Positions 1 to 8,044 of a stretch of 50,165 nt of DNA are shown here, in pieces. How positions within the stretch are numbered: position 1 is the stretch's first letter; each line of letters begins with the position of its first letter. Under the pieces are notes generated by a model, which was given only the letters and a program-made list of their open reading frames with translations, did no database searches and was not told the origin of the DNA. The stretch covers positions 1-50,165 of the forward strand of contig JAEELJ010000044.1 of NCBI GenBank assembly GCA_016288855.1, read 5' to 3'. The position numbers and the translations under genes are program-made. Source of the DNA: Acholeplasmatales bacterium. GTDB lineage: Bacteria > Bacillota_I > Bacilli_A > Acholeplasmatales > Anaeroplasmataceae.

Positions 1-102
1 ATTGAAGAATACATCAAATGGTATAATGAAGAAAGAATTAATCTAAAAAGAAAAGGATTGAGCCCACTTCAATATAGACAACAATCCTTATCACAATTAT
101 AA
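1..102 (+). CDS. IS3-family transposase OrfB, C-terminal fragment (cut by window edge)
   Basis: The first 34 codons read in frame 1 to a TAA stop and end IEEYIKWYNEERIN, then GLSPLQYR. This is the typical C-terminus of the rve integrase domain of IS3-family OrfB (Y-I-x-x-Y-N-x-x-R, then S-P-x-x-Y-R). The protein would catalyse strand transfer of the element as the product of an OrfA/OrfB frameshift. Only the tail is visible, so it is not possible to say whether the element is intact. The neighbouring inverted-repeat sequence supports an IS150-group member. Confidence 0.85.
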   Translation: MEEYIKWYNEERINLKRKGLSPLQYRQQSLSQL

Positions 103-116
103 TATTAAATTATTTA

Positions 117-140
117 GTCCAATTTATTGGGTACCCAACA
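117..140 (+). mobile_element. Putative right terminal inverted repeat of the IS3/IS150-like element
   Basis: Fifteen bases after the transposase stop the sequence reads GTCCAA, four bases, TTGGGT, then ACCCAACA. From memory, the right tip of IS150-type elements has GTCCAA, a short gap, TGGGT and eight more bases ending in CA; the spacing here is the same. The element would therefore end at about position 140, only 14 bases beyond the stop codon of the oxidoreductase gene that runs towards it. No target duplication can be tested because the left end lies outside the window. Confidence 0.55.
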
Positions 141-154
141 TTCTGGGATATTTT

Positions 155-1255
155 TTATATTCTTTTATTAAATTCATCAAAGAATTCTAATTCAAAATCT
201 AATTCTTCTTTTGATGATATTGGATATATATTAACTATTTTCTTTTTAAAGCTTGATAAATACATTGCGTTAGAAAGATAAAGACTCATTAATGCTTCTT
301 TTCCATTACATATAACCCTATTATTACCAAACATTCTTAATACTTCCTTTTGGCTAGAATCATATTTAAAATCTATTCTTTCAACCATAGGTGTAATCTT
401 ACTATTATCTATATTATTTTTAATGTAATATTCTGAATCAAATTCATTATATTTAATCTCAATATATTCCTTATAAACTGTAATTTGAGCTCTTGAGGTT
501 GTAACCTCCATTCTATTTATTCCTGGATTTTCACCTGTTGATGCAATAAATATACCAGTTACGCCATTATCCCATTCTAAATATGAACTTACCTCATCTT
601 CTACCTCTATATCATGATATTTACCTTCATTGCAAAATGCCATAACCTTAGAAGGCATACCAAAAAGGAAGCATAATAGGTCTAGTGAGTGAGGGCATTG
701 ATTTAATAATGTTCCGCCACCATCTGTCTTATAAGTACTTCTCCAGCTATCCTTTTTATAATAATCATTTGTTCTAAACCAATCTGTAGTAATATAATTT
801 ACTCTTTTTAGCTTACCATATTTTTCTTCTTTAATAATTTTATATAAATATTGGTAAATAGAATAAGTTCTTTGATGGAAAACTAATCCATATAATAAAA
901 TATTAGTATTTGCTTCATTCATTATTCTAGCATCCTTAAGGAAAACTCCTGCAGGCTTTTCACATAAAACATTAAGATTTCTTTTAAATGCTTCTATTAC
1001 AATATCCTTATGACTATAATGTGGTGTTGCAACAATAACAGAATCAATTTCAAATTCCTTATTATCAAATGCCTTAAATAATTCCTTATCATTATCATAT
1101 ACTAATACATCCTTAATATATTCACTGACAAATAATTCTTTATCACGCTTAGGTCTTGTTACCGCAACAAGAGTCATATTAAAAGAGCTATCCTCTTTTA
1201 TGTATTTAGCGTATTTAGCCCCCATATTACCCATTCCAATTATTGCAATCCTCAT
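155..1255 (-). CDS. Gfo/Idh/MocA-family NAD(P)-dependent oxidoreductase
   Basis: A 366-residue protein beginning MRIAIIGMGNMG, a Rossmann dinucleotide-binding loop (GxGxxG-type), followed by CEKPAG (the family's EKP motif) near residue 100 and GGGTLLNQCPHSLDL near residue 185, matching the GG...H..D active-site segment of the second domain. Members oxidise or reduce sugars, inositols and their derivatives in the cytoplasm; the substrate cannot be told from sequence. The ATG at 1255 is chosen over an upstream TTG because GGTGGTG sits directly before it. The gene stands alone, preceded by a shared hairpin at about 1306-1357. Its 3' end lies 14 bases from the IS end, and no own terminator is visible there, so the insertion may have replaced it. 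Confidence 0.88.
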   Translation of the reverse strand: MRIAIIGMGNMGAKYAKYIKEDSSFNMTLVAVTRPKRDKELFVSEYIKDVLVYDNDKELFKAFDNKEFEIDSVIVATPHYSHKDIVIEAFKRNLNVLCEKPAGVFLKDARIMNEANTNILLYGLVFHQRTYSIYQYLYKIIKEEKYGKLKRVNYITTDWFRTNDYYKKDSWRSTYKTDGGGTLLNQCPHSLDLLCFLFGMPSKVMAFCNEGKYHDIEVEDEVSSYLEWDNGVTGIFIASTGENPGINRMEVTTSRAQITVYKEYIEIKYNEFDSEYYIKNNIDNSKITPMVERIDFKYDSSQKEVLRMFGNNRVICNGKEALMSLYLSNAMYLSSFKKKIVNIYPISSKEELDFELEFFDEFNKRI

Positions 1256-1305
1256 ATCATCACCACCCAATTTAAGTGTTTTATATAATTATAACATTAA
1301 ATAAT

Positions 1306-1357
1306 AAAATACCCTATATTATTCTAGATTTTATCTAGTCTAAGCATAGGGTATTTT
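1306..1357 (-). terminator. Hairpin terminator after the DUF4956 gene
   Basis: The arms TACCCTAT and ATAGGGTA enclose an AT-rich loop with a secondary hairpin (CTAGAtttTATCTAG-like). A T-rich tail follows in both directions, so it could also stop plus-strand transcription from the IS. It lies 6 bases past the stop of the gene ending at 1363. Confidence 0.7.
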
Positions 1358-1362
1358 TTATA

Positions 1363-2058
1363 TTATAATTCCTTTTTATCTTCTACATATGGTAATAAAT
1401 TAATTTCTAAATTACCATTTCTAATTCTTAATTGATCAATTAAATCCTTTTCTTTTTCAATATCCTTTAGAATAATTCTATAAGATAATCTATACATAGA
1501 ACCCATTCCTGTTGTCTTAACTCCAACCATTTCAGCTTCATTTAAATAAACCTTAAATACATCAGAAAAAACATCAGAATAATTTAGTGATTCAGGAATA
1601 GTTATATTTAATAGCTTTTCCTTTTCGAATTTATTGTGTTTGAAAATTGGTGCTGTTAATAATAATACGAAAAGTAAGCCAAATACAATAAGTCCTACTG
1701 ATGCATATAATGCATAGCCTAAGCCATATATAAATCCACAAACAATTGATCCTAATAATAATACCATTTCTTCAGCACGACCATTATTAGATCTAAATCT
1801 AACAAGACCTAATGCAATCGCAACTGTCGCAACTCTAGCGATATTTGTTGTAGTATTATCTGTTAGGAATAATGATACTGCAGCAATTCCTAAAGAAACA
1901 ATTAAAGGTAGTAAAGATAATGTTACAAAGAATCCCTTAGATGATCTTATCTTAAATGATGCAATATATGCATATATTACTCCAAATATTATTGATAAGC
2001 CTGACATTAATAATATCATTTCTAATGAAATACCATTAGTAAAAATTGAATTAGCCAT
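1363..2058 (-). CDS. DUF4956 family membrane protein
   Basis: A 231-residue protein with about four hydrophobic segments in residues 10-145 (for example ILLMSGLSIIFGVIYAYIAS and VLLLGSIVCGFIYGLGYAL), a conserved central VATVAIALGLVRFRSNNGRAEE stretch and a soluble C-terminal tail of about 80 residues. This is the usual layout of DUF4956 proteins, which are commonly encoded next to VTC-domain polyphosphate polymerases, as here: only 10 bases separate the two genes. A strong AGGAGG precedes the ATG. The biochemical role of DUF4956 is unknown; a membrane partner or channel for the polymerase is an inference. The frequent third partner, a CotH-like kinase, is absent from this window. Confidence 0.85.
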   Translation of the reverse strand: MANSIFTNGISLEMILLMSGLSIIFGVIYAYIASFKIRSSKGFFVTLSLLPLIVSLGIAAVSLFLTDNTTTNIARVATVAIALGLVRFRSNNGRAEEMVLLLGSIVCGFIYGLGYALYASVGLIVFGLLFVLLLTAPIFKHNKFEKEKLLNITIPESLNYSDVFSDVFKVYLNEAEMVGVKTTGMGSMYRLSYRIILKDIEKEKDLIDQLRIRNGNLEINLLPYVEDKKEL

Positions 2059-2068
2059 AATAATCCTC

Positions 2069-2776
2069 CTAAATTATATGTGATATTTTTTCTTGCTCTA
2101 ATTTATAAGCAGTTCCATATTTAGAAAAGCTTGCTTTATAAATATGATTAAAATCTAATAAATGTGATAACCATAAAGGCATTGCATCCTGTACTTTTAT
2201 TTCTAATATTGCATATCCTTCATCTAACAATAAATTACCATTCATAGATGTAGTTAAATTTAAGTCATCTACTCTATATCTAGGATTGTAATCTATTGTA
2301 AGCCTTAAGTCTCCATCTGGCTCAAAATATGCAACTCTGTCATAAATGATTAAGCACGATGGTACTAAATTTTTATAGAAATCTCTAAAATAAGTTATTT
2401 CTCTTGCGATTTGTCCATCACTTGCAATATTTCCATTGTTGTTGAAGAATTCATCAACCTTATTAATTGTTGATGCAACTCTTCTTTTATAAACTATTCT
2501 ATCTGTTTTTCTTTTTAATTCTAAGAATACAGTACTAGAATTTGATGCAAGCCCATAGCTTCTTAATCTTATCTTTTCTTTAAATAAAGGCTTTTCAATG
2601 GATTTTCTAATTAATCTTTTATCTTTAGTATCATAATATAATGACGCAATTGATGTCTTACCAAATTCATCTACTTGCATATGTCCTTCTAATCCTTTTT
2701 TTAAAGCTTCAATTTGTTCTTTTGAAACTATATATTTGAATTCATATCTTTGCATAACACTAATAGCTTTTTCCAT
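2069..2776 (-). CDS. VTC-domain polyphosphate polymerase family protein
   Basis: A 235-residue protein opening with QRYEFKYIVSKEQ, the start of the VTC catalytic tunnel domain (consensus RYE-KY). It continues with the expected basic strands (IRLRSYG, FLELKRKTDRIVYKRR) and the acidic metal-binding strand YAILEIKVQD. VTC domains use ATP to build inorganic polyphosphate inside a beta-barrel tunnel lined by Arg and Lys; whether this bacterial member does so is inferred. GAGGAGG precedes the ATG. It is the first gene of a two-gene unit with the DUF4956 membrane protein and is separated from the upstream U32 gene by a terminator. Confidence 0.85.
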   Translation of the reverse strand: MEKAISVMQRYEFKYIVSKEQIEALKKGLEGHMQVDEFGKTSIASLYYDTKDKRLIRKSIEKPLFKEKIRLRSYGLASNSSTVFLELKRKTDRIVYKRRVASTINKVDEFFNNNGNIASDGQIAREITYFRDFYKNLVPSCLIIYDRVAYFEPDGDLRLTIDYNPRYRVDDLNLTTSMNGNLLLDEGYAILEIKVQDAMPLWLSHLLDFNHIYKASFSKYGTAYKLEQEKISHII

Positions 2777-2876
2777 ATTAAAACCTCCTCTATATATCTA
2801 ACTTTCTTATCTTTTTTCGTCTAAATTATATTTTTCATTCCTAAATTTAACTTATATTTTTTATGGAATAATTGCA

Positions 2877-2910
2877 AAATAAAAAGCCCCTATCTTAAAA
2901 AATAGGAGCT
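2877..2910 (-). terminator. Rho-independent terminator of the U32 peptidase gene
   Basis: AGCTCCTAT pairs with ATAGGGGCT around a loop of A/T bases, followed on the minus strand by TTTTTATTTT. It lies 9 bases beyond the stop codon at 2920. Confidence 0.85.
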
Positions 2911-2919
2911 ATATATAAA

Positions 2920-5166
2920 TTATAATATTTCTTTATTAAAATGGCCTCTTGTATCCTTTTCTTTATTAAATAAATTAGTAGGCTTCATTTCTTTTATTTT
3001 TTCTTTAAACATATTAATTATATTAACTGATTCATTATAATCCTCAGTTGTTAGATTAATTCTAAATGTATTAACATGCTTAATATTTTCTAATTCATCA
3101 ATTAGATTTAATGATTTACCATTTAGAATTGTTGTTGTACAGTCATTATGAGAAATAATAGGGAAATTACCATATTCATCTCTTAGCTCATATTTATTCT
3201 TTTTACATTTACCACATTGTCCATACACCTTTAGTGGGCAATATTTAGTAAACATCATATCAGCCTTACCATAAACAATCATTTCTAAATTTGGATATAT
3301 TAAAGTATTCTTTTTATAATCATTTACTAAATCATTAATACTAGATAGGTTAATTTCATGAGATAATGTTACACGCTTTGCGCCAAGTTTATGCATCATA
3401 TATGCAGATTTCCAATTTGTAACATTTAATGAGAAGTCTGTTATAAAGCTATTAGTTTTCATATAGTGGTGAATACCACCATATCCACCAATCAATAATT
3501 CCTTATTAGACATATCCTTATATTTATTAAGATTACGTCTTATAACATTATCATAATAAATAATTTCAATTCCTAAATCAGATGCAGCTTTTTTTTGCTC
3601 TTCAGTATTACAGAATACAGCAAGATTAATTCCGTCTTCTTCCTTATTAACCTTATCATATTTAATATCATCAAGCTTTAAAGGACGAACTATCTTAGTT
3701 CTTTCTTCATTAATTAATTCTACTGCTTTTCTTCTAATATCATTTAATACCTTTACAGGGATGAAGCAATTTTCTTGATAATAATAGAATTCATTTAAAT
3801 AATAAATAGTATCATTTAGCTTAGATATTTGCACTTTTGCTTGCACTTCATCTGTTGGATTAGATTTTGCTTTTTCTGCAATAAATTCTGTTTCAAATGA
3901 AATTGATACATCTTCATATGTTGCAGTAACTGATATTGGATTATTAATTGTTGCATAAATAGAAATATCTAAAGGGAATTTCTTAAATTCCTCTTGGCTT
4001 CTTTTAAGAAGCATTGCTTCAAATTTAATATCCTTTGTTCTATATACATTATCACCAATGAAGCATTCCTCTTTTATTTTAATAATGAATTTTTTTGAAG
4101 CTTCCTTAACTAAATTATCATTATTATCAAATATCTTTACTAAAGGGAATAGGATATCACTATTATTATGATCAATTCTTATGATATCTCCTTGGCTTAC
4201 AGGATTAGATACTGTAATTTCATATCCACCCTTTACTCTTTTTGAAATAAAACCAATCTTTTCACCTACGTGGTTTGGTCTTAATACGTTTGTTATATCC
4301 TTTTTATCTTCACCAAATATATAACCCTTAGTAAATTCACGGTTAAATGTTTTCTTTAGGTTAGATATTTCTTGTTTTGTTGCTTTACCATCAAGTGCGT
4401 CTCTATATGTTCTTATTACGTTAGAAACATATGAAGGTTCCTTCATTCTTCCTTCGATTTTTAAGGAATCAGCAAATTTTAAATCCTCAATATGAGAAAC
4501 TGTATTTAAATCCTTCATTGATAAAATGTATGATTTATCAATAATTTTATCCTCTGTTAAATTTACTAAAGTGTAAGGCTTACGACATGCACCAACACAT
4601 CTACCTCTATTTCCACTTCTATATCCAATTAAGCCTGAAAGCAAGCAATTACCACTATATGATACACATAATGCACCATGTACAAATATTTCCATAGGTA
4701 TTTTACTTATTCTTCTTATTTCAACAAGCTCTTCTTGTGGTACTTCTCTTGATAAAACTACTCTTTTTGCGCCAAGCTCTTTAAATAGTAATGTTCCATC
4801 TAGGTCATCAAGTCCCATTTGTGTTGAACAGTGTGCTTCTAATGATGGGTAGTGTTCAGTAACATAAGTAAATACTGCAAGGTCTTGGATTATTAATCCA
4901 TCAACTCCAGCGTTATATAAATCATCAACCTGCTTATATGCATCATTAAGCTCGCTATCAAATATAACTATATTCATAGTTACATAGATTTTAACTCCCC
5001 TTAAATGTGCATATTTTACTGCCTCAGTTAATTCTTCTAAAGTAAAGTTATTAGCATAAGCACGAGCACCAAATCTATTCATACCTAAATATATTGCATC
5101 ACAGCCATTATGTATTGCAGTCTTTAATGCTTCCATTGATCCAGCAGGGGCTAGTAGTTCACTCAT
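2920..5166 (-). CDS. U32 peptidase-family protein (RlhA/YrrO-like, with DUF3656-type region)
   Basis: A 748-residue protein starting MSELLAPAGSMEALKTAIHN, the canonical opening of U32 proteins (a TIM-barrel start). The U32 signature EIFVHGALCVSYSGNCLLS lies near residue 160, followed by RSGNRGRCVGACRKPY, which supplies cysteines for an iron-sulfur cluster. A middle region (about 300-480) resembles the DUF3656/collagenase-type insertion, and a second barrel-like half ends in a further cysteine group (YCPLKVYGQCGKCKK). Characterised relatives include the E. coli rRNA C2501 hydroxylation factor RlhA and ubiquinone hydroxylation proteins; proteolysis is doubtful for the family. A function in tRNA or rRNA hydroxylation is likely but not proven. 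AAGGTGG precedes the ATG, and a TATAAT box lies about 35 bases upstream (5200-5205). It forms its own transcription unit. Confidence 0.85.
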   Translation of the reverse strand: MSELLAPAGSMEALKTAIHNGCDAIYLGMNRFGARAYANNFTLEELTEAVKYAHLRGVKIYVTMNIVIFDSELNDAYKQVDDLYNAGVDGLIIQDLAVFTYVTEHYPSLEAHCSTQMGLDDLDGTLLFKELGAKRVVLSREVPQEELVEIRRISKIPMEIFVHGALCVSYSGNCLLSGLIGYRSGNRGRCVGACRKPYTLVNLTEDKIIDKSYILSMKDLNTVSHIEDLKFADSLKIEGRMKEPSYVSNVIRTYRDALDGKATKQEISNLKKTFNREFTKGYIFGEDKKDITNVLRPNHVGEKIGFISKRVKGGYEITVSNPVSQGDIIRIDHNNSDILFPLVKIFDNNDNLVKEASKKFIIKIKEECFIGDNVYRTKDIKFEAMLLKRSQEEFKKFPLDISIYATINNPISVTATYEDVSISFETEFIAEKAKSNPTDEVQAKVQISKLNDTIYYLNEFYYYQENCFIPVKVLNDIRRKAVELINEERTKIVRPLKLDDIKYDKVNKEEDGINLAVFCNTEEQKKAASDLGIEIIYYDNVIRRNLNKYKDMSNKELLIGGYGGIHHYMKTNSFITDFSLNVTNWKSAYMMHKLGAKRVTLSHEINLSSINDLVNDYKKNTLIYPNLEMIVYGKADMMFTKYCPLKVYGQCGKCKKNKYELRDEYGNFPIISHNDCTTTILNGKSLNLIDELENIKHVNTFRINLTTEDYNESVNIINMFKEKIKEMKPTNLFNKEKDTRGHFNKEIL

Positions 5167-5283
5167 AGTTAATAATCCACCTTTCTATATATTCACTTAA
5201 TTATACCCTAAAATTTAAATTTTTAAATAGTTTATAAAGAAATACTAATATTTATCTATTAATTTATTAAAAATTAAAAATAT

Positions 5284-5312
5284 AAGCAAAAACGGGAGAA
5301 ATCTCCCGTTTT
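5284..5312 (-). terminator. Terminator of the metal ATPase operon
   Basis: AAAACGGGAGA, two bases, TCTCCCGTTTT: a perfect 11-base-pair stem followed on the minus strand by TTTTTGCTT. Its 5' arm overlaps the stop codon of the ATPase gene. Confidence 0.9.
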
Positions 5313-7311
5313 ACTCTTTAAAATTTTTAACATTACAACGCATTGCATTTAAAATACATAATATTGCAACACCAACATCACCAAATACAGCAAACCACAT
5401 TGTAATTTTACCAAGTGATGACATTTCTAGGACACCTGTTGCAGATAATATCATGATTATAATTTTTATAGTTATTGCAAATATGATATTTTCTTTTACA
5501 ATTTTCATAGTTTTTCTTGCAATCTTTTTAGCTATCTTAATGCTAGCTAGGTCATCATGCATTAAAACAATATCTGCTGCTTCTATTGCAGCATCAGAAC
5601 CGACTCCACCCATAGCAATACCTATATCTGATTTCATAATTACAGGGGCATCGTTAATACCATCACCAATGAAGCATAATAGGTCATCATCCTTTTTAGT
5701 ATTTAATAAATTATCTACTTCATAAACCTTATTTTGTGGTAATAGGGATGCTTTAAATTCCTTTAATCCTAATTCTTCTGCAACATGATATGCAATTTGT
5801 GGATTATCTCCAGTTAACATTATAGTTCTTGCTCCTAATGAATTTAGGTATTCAATAGTTTCTTTTGCATCAGTTTTTATTTCATCTGCAATTACTATAT
5901 AACCTTTAAATTCATTATTTTTAGCTACGTATACTATAGTACCTATATCATCTGATTTAGTATAGCTGATATTATATAATTCCATTAATTTTTCATTACC
6001 AGCTAATATATAATCATCATTTGATACTGCTTTAATGCCCTTACCTAATTCTTCAGATATAGTATAATCACTTATTATTTCTTTACCATAAGCTTCTTTT
6101 ATTGATTTAGCAATTGGATGATTAGATTCCTTTTCTGCAATTGCTGCAAGCTCTAATACCAAATCCTTATTTTCATTTGGATAGATAGTTTTAATTGCGA
6201 AATTACCTTTAGTTAATGTACCTGTCTTATCAAATACAAATATATTTGCTTTATCAAATCTTTCTAAATGAATAGAACCCTTAATTAAAATTCCATTCTT
6301 AGATGCTCCGCCAAGTCCTGAGAAGAATGACATAGGTACACTTATTACTAACGCACATGGGCAAGATACTACTAAGAATGATAATGCTCTATAAATCCAT
6401 AGTGTAAATGAACCCCATCCTTCGTTCCAAGATTTATTAATAATTGCATATAATACTGGTGGAATAAAAGCTAATGCTAATGCACTAAATACAACAATAG
6501 GTGTGTAATATTTTGCGAATTTAGTTATAAATGCTTCTGATTTAGATTTCTTTGAAGAAGCATTTTCTACTAAATCTAATATTTTTGATACAGTAGATTC
6601 ACTAAATGTTTTATTAGTTTTTATTTTTAATGTTGATGTTATATTTATAGAACCAGATATAACATTAATACCTTCTTCTACATCCTGTGGTAATGATTCA
6701 CCAGTTAAGGCTTTTGTATCAAGTGAGGACTTACCTTCAATAATAACACCATCTAATGGAATTCTTTCACCTGGTTTAACAACTATAATGCTATCTAATT
6801 CTACTACACTAGGATCAACTACTTCTATATTACCATTATCCAATAATAAGTTAGCATAATCAGGTCTTATATCCATAAGGCTCGCAATAGACTTACGTGA
6901 TTTTGATGCAGCATATGATTGGAACCATTCGCCCACCTGATAAAATAATAATACAGCACATGCCTCATCAAATCCTTCAGGCTGATGTTCCTTAATACCT
7001 GTATAAATACCTAAGCCAAATGCACCAAGTGTTGCAACTGCCATTAAGAAATTTTCATCAAATACCTGTCCATGACTTATATTAATTGCACTTTTTCTTA
7101 ATACATCATATCCAATATAGATATATATAGAAAAATATAAAGTTAAAGGTAGTAACCAACCAAAATCCTCATTAGGAATTATTGATGCTAATCCATATTT
7201 AAAATTGTTACTAAAAGCATTCTTTAATACTATATTAGTAATTAAAACTATTAAAAATAATATTAAAGCAATTATTATTCTTTTTAAGTTCTTCTTTTGC
7301 TTTCTTGTCAT
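5311..7311 (-). CDS. P1B-type heavy-metal-transporting ATPase (Zn/Cd/Pb type)
   Basis: A 666-residue membrane pump. Visible landmarks are TGES at 203-206 (actuator domain), SCPCALVIS with the metal-binding CPC at 317-319 in the sixth transmembrane helix, DKTGTLT with the phosphorylated Asp361, the P1B-specific HP pair near 398, MLTGDN and GDGINDAP. The last helices carry FGDVGVAILC; an Asp-x-Gly there is typical of P1B-2 pumps exporting Zn, Cd or Pb, rather than the copper group. The N-terminal HMA domain normal in this family is missing; the protein begins directly with a basic stretch and the first helix. A separate HMA protein is encoded 80 bases upstream. An ArsR-type inverted repeat (7333-7348) lies between the two genes, so the ATPase probably has its own metal-controlled promoter besides read-through from the repressor. 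Confidence 0.93.
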   Translation of the reverse strand: MTRKQKKNLKRIIIALILFLIVLITNIVLKNAFSNNFKYGLASIIPNEDFGWLLPLTLYFSIYIYIGYDVLRKSAINISHGQVFDENFLMAVATLGAFGLGIYTGIKEHQPEGFDEACAVLLFYQVGEWFQSYAASKSRKSIASLMDIRPDYANLLLDNGNIEVVDPSVVELDSIIVVKPGERIPLDGVIIEGKSSLDTKALTGESLPQDVEEGINVISGSINITSTLKIKTNKTFSESTVSKILDLVENASSKKSKSEAFITKFAKYYTPIVVFSALALAFIPPVLYAIINKSWNEGWGSFTLWIYRALSFLVVSCPCALVISVPMSFFSGLGGASKNGILIKGSIHLERFDKANIFVFDKTGTLTKGNFAIKTIYPNENKDLVLELAAIAEKESNHPIAKSIKEAYGKEIISDYTISEELGKGIKAVSNDDYILAGNEKLMELYNISYTKSDDIGTIVYVAKNNEFKGYIVIADEIKTDAKETIEYLNSLGARTIMLTGDNPQIAYHVAEELGLKEFKASLLPQNKVYEVDNLLNTKKDDDLLCFIGDGINDAPVIMKSDIGIAMGGVGSDAAIEAADIVLMHDDLASIKIAKKIARKTMKIVKENIIFAITIKIIIMILSATGVLEMSSLGKITMWFAVFGDVGVAILCILNAMRCNVKNFKE

Positions 7312-7332
7312 AATATCACCTTTGTTGATTAA

Positions 7333-7348
7333 TTGAACACACGTTCAA
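7333..7348 (-). promoter_or_regulatory. Inverted repeat, likely ArsR/SmtB-type operator before the ATPase gene
   Basis: TTGAAC-ACAC-GTTCAA is a perfect 6-4-6 inverted repeat 22 bases before the ATPase start. The TGAAC...GTTCA core is the usual form of SmtB/CzrA/CadC operators. Given the ArsR gene two positions upstream, metal-dependent derepression at this site is a reasonable inference. Confidence 0.65.
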
Positions 7349-7391
7349 CCAACTGTAAAAAATTTAATAGTACATTGTACTATATTAATCT

Positions 7392-7601
7392 TTATTCATT
7401 AATTGAAAAATCAGGTTCAACCTTTCTTGCTGTCTTAACGATAGCCTTAACTAAAGCATCTGGATTTTCTGCAACAATAGTCATCTTTTGAGTCATGAAA
7501 TTAATTTGGCAATCCTCAACCTCAGCCATCTTCTTGATTGCATCTTCACACTTTAATGCACATGCAGCACAATCTACTTCAATTGAATAAGTTTTTCTCA
7601 T
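7392..7601 (-). CDS. Free-standing HMA-domain metal-binding protein
   Basis: A 69-residue protein covering one HMA (ferredoxin-like) fold: the strand TYSIEVDC, the metal loop CAACALKCEDA, and a second half TQKMTIVAENPDALVKAIVKTARKVEP. The usual GMTCxxC loop is changed to DCAAC, keeping the Cys-x-x-Cys pair and adding an acidic residue and a third cysteine, which resembles the N-terminal domains of Zn/Cd pumps more than copper chaperones. It probably delivers or senses metal for the ATPase encoded next, which lacks this domain. AGGAGGG precedes the ATG and the gene follows the ArsR gene by 14 bases. Confidence 0.85.
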   Translation of the reverse strand: MRKTYSIEVDCAACALKCEDAIKKMAEVEDCQINFMTQKMTIVAENPDALVKAIVKTARKVEPDFSINE

Positions 7602-7615
7602 AATTATCCCTCCTA

Positions 7616-7933
7616 CTATTTTCCTTCAGAAATATGTTCTAAAGCATACTTAAATATTGTTGTAATATGATCATCATCAAAAGAATAATATACTTCTTTG
7701 CCATCTTTTCTTGACTTAACAAGCTTAACATCTCTTAAAATTCTTAATTGATGTGATACAGCTGATTTGTTCATACCAACGCATAAGCATATATCAGTAA
7801 CATTAAGTTCATTATCAGTTAATGTATATAATATTTTTGAACGAGTTGGATCACCTAAAACCTTAAATAAATTACTTAAATCATTTATTTGTTCTGTATC
7901 TGGCATTGTCTTCTTAATTGTTTCTAGATCCAT
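7616..7933 (-). CDS. ArsR/SmtB-family metal-responsive repressor
   Basis: A 105-residue winged-helix protein. LFKVLGDPTRSKILYTL is the classic ArsR dimer/HTH start, and NKSAVSHQLRILRDVKLVKSRKDGKEVYYSF gives the recognition helix and wing. At the C-terminus D-x-H, ten residues, H-x-x-E (in DDDHITTIFKYALEHISE) forms the alpha-5 zinc site of SmtB/CzrA-type sensors. The start at 7933 is chosen over an upstream GTG because AAAGGAGC lies seven bases before it. A consensus promoter with an overlapping inverted repeat lies upstream, so it should repress itself, the HMA gene and the ATPase, and release DNA on binding zinc or a similar divalent metal. Confidence 0.92.
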   Translation of the reverse strand: MDLETIKKTMPDTEQINDLSNLFKVLGDPTRSKILYTLTDNELNVTDICLCVGMNKSAVSHQLRILRDVKLVKSRKDGKEVYYSFDDDHITTIFKYALEHISEGK

Positions 7934-7958
7934 ATTATCAGCTCCTTTAGACACTTAT

Positions 7959-7991
7959 ATTATACAACAGTTGAATAGTTTGTCAACTATT
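7959..7991 (-). promoter_or_regulatory. Metal operon promoter with overlapping operator
   Basis: On the minus strand TTGACA (7986-7981), 16 bases and TATAAT (7964-7959) match sigma-70 consensus. The inverted repeat AATAGTT-TGTC-AACTATT (7974-7991) covers the -35 box, the position expected of a repressor site. The repeat differs from the one before the ATPase gene apart from the general layout of arms around four bases. Confidence 0.8.
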
Positions 7992-8004
7992 AAATTGATT
8001 ATTA

Positions 8005-8038
8005 TTTAAAAAGTTGCCAATATAATATCAGCAACTTT
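8005..8038 (-). terminator. Terminator after trpB
   Basis: AAAGTTGC and GCAACTTT form an 8-base-pair stem around a 13-base loop, followed on the minus strand by five T residues and an AT-rich stretch. It lies between the trpB stop and the divergently placed metal operon promoter. Confidence 0.75.
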
Positions 8039-8044
8039 AATAAA

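Noticed and set aside
5453-5725. Plus-strand open frame with hydrophobic N-terminus
   Set aside because: Antisense to the conserved C-terminal half of the P1B ATPase; hydrophobicity comes from AT-rich complement of the helices.
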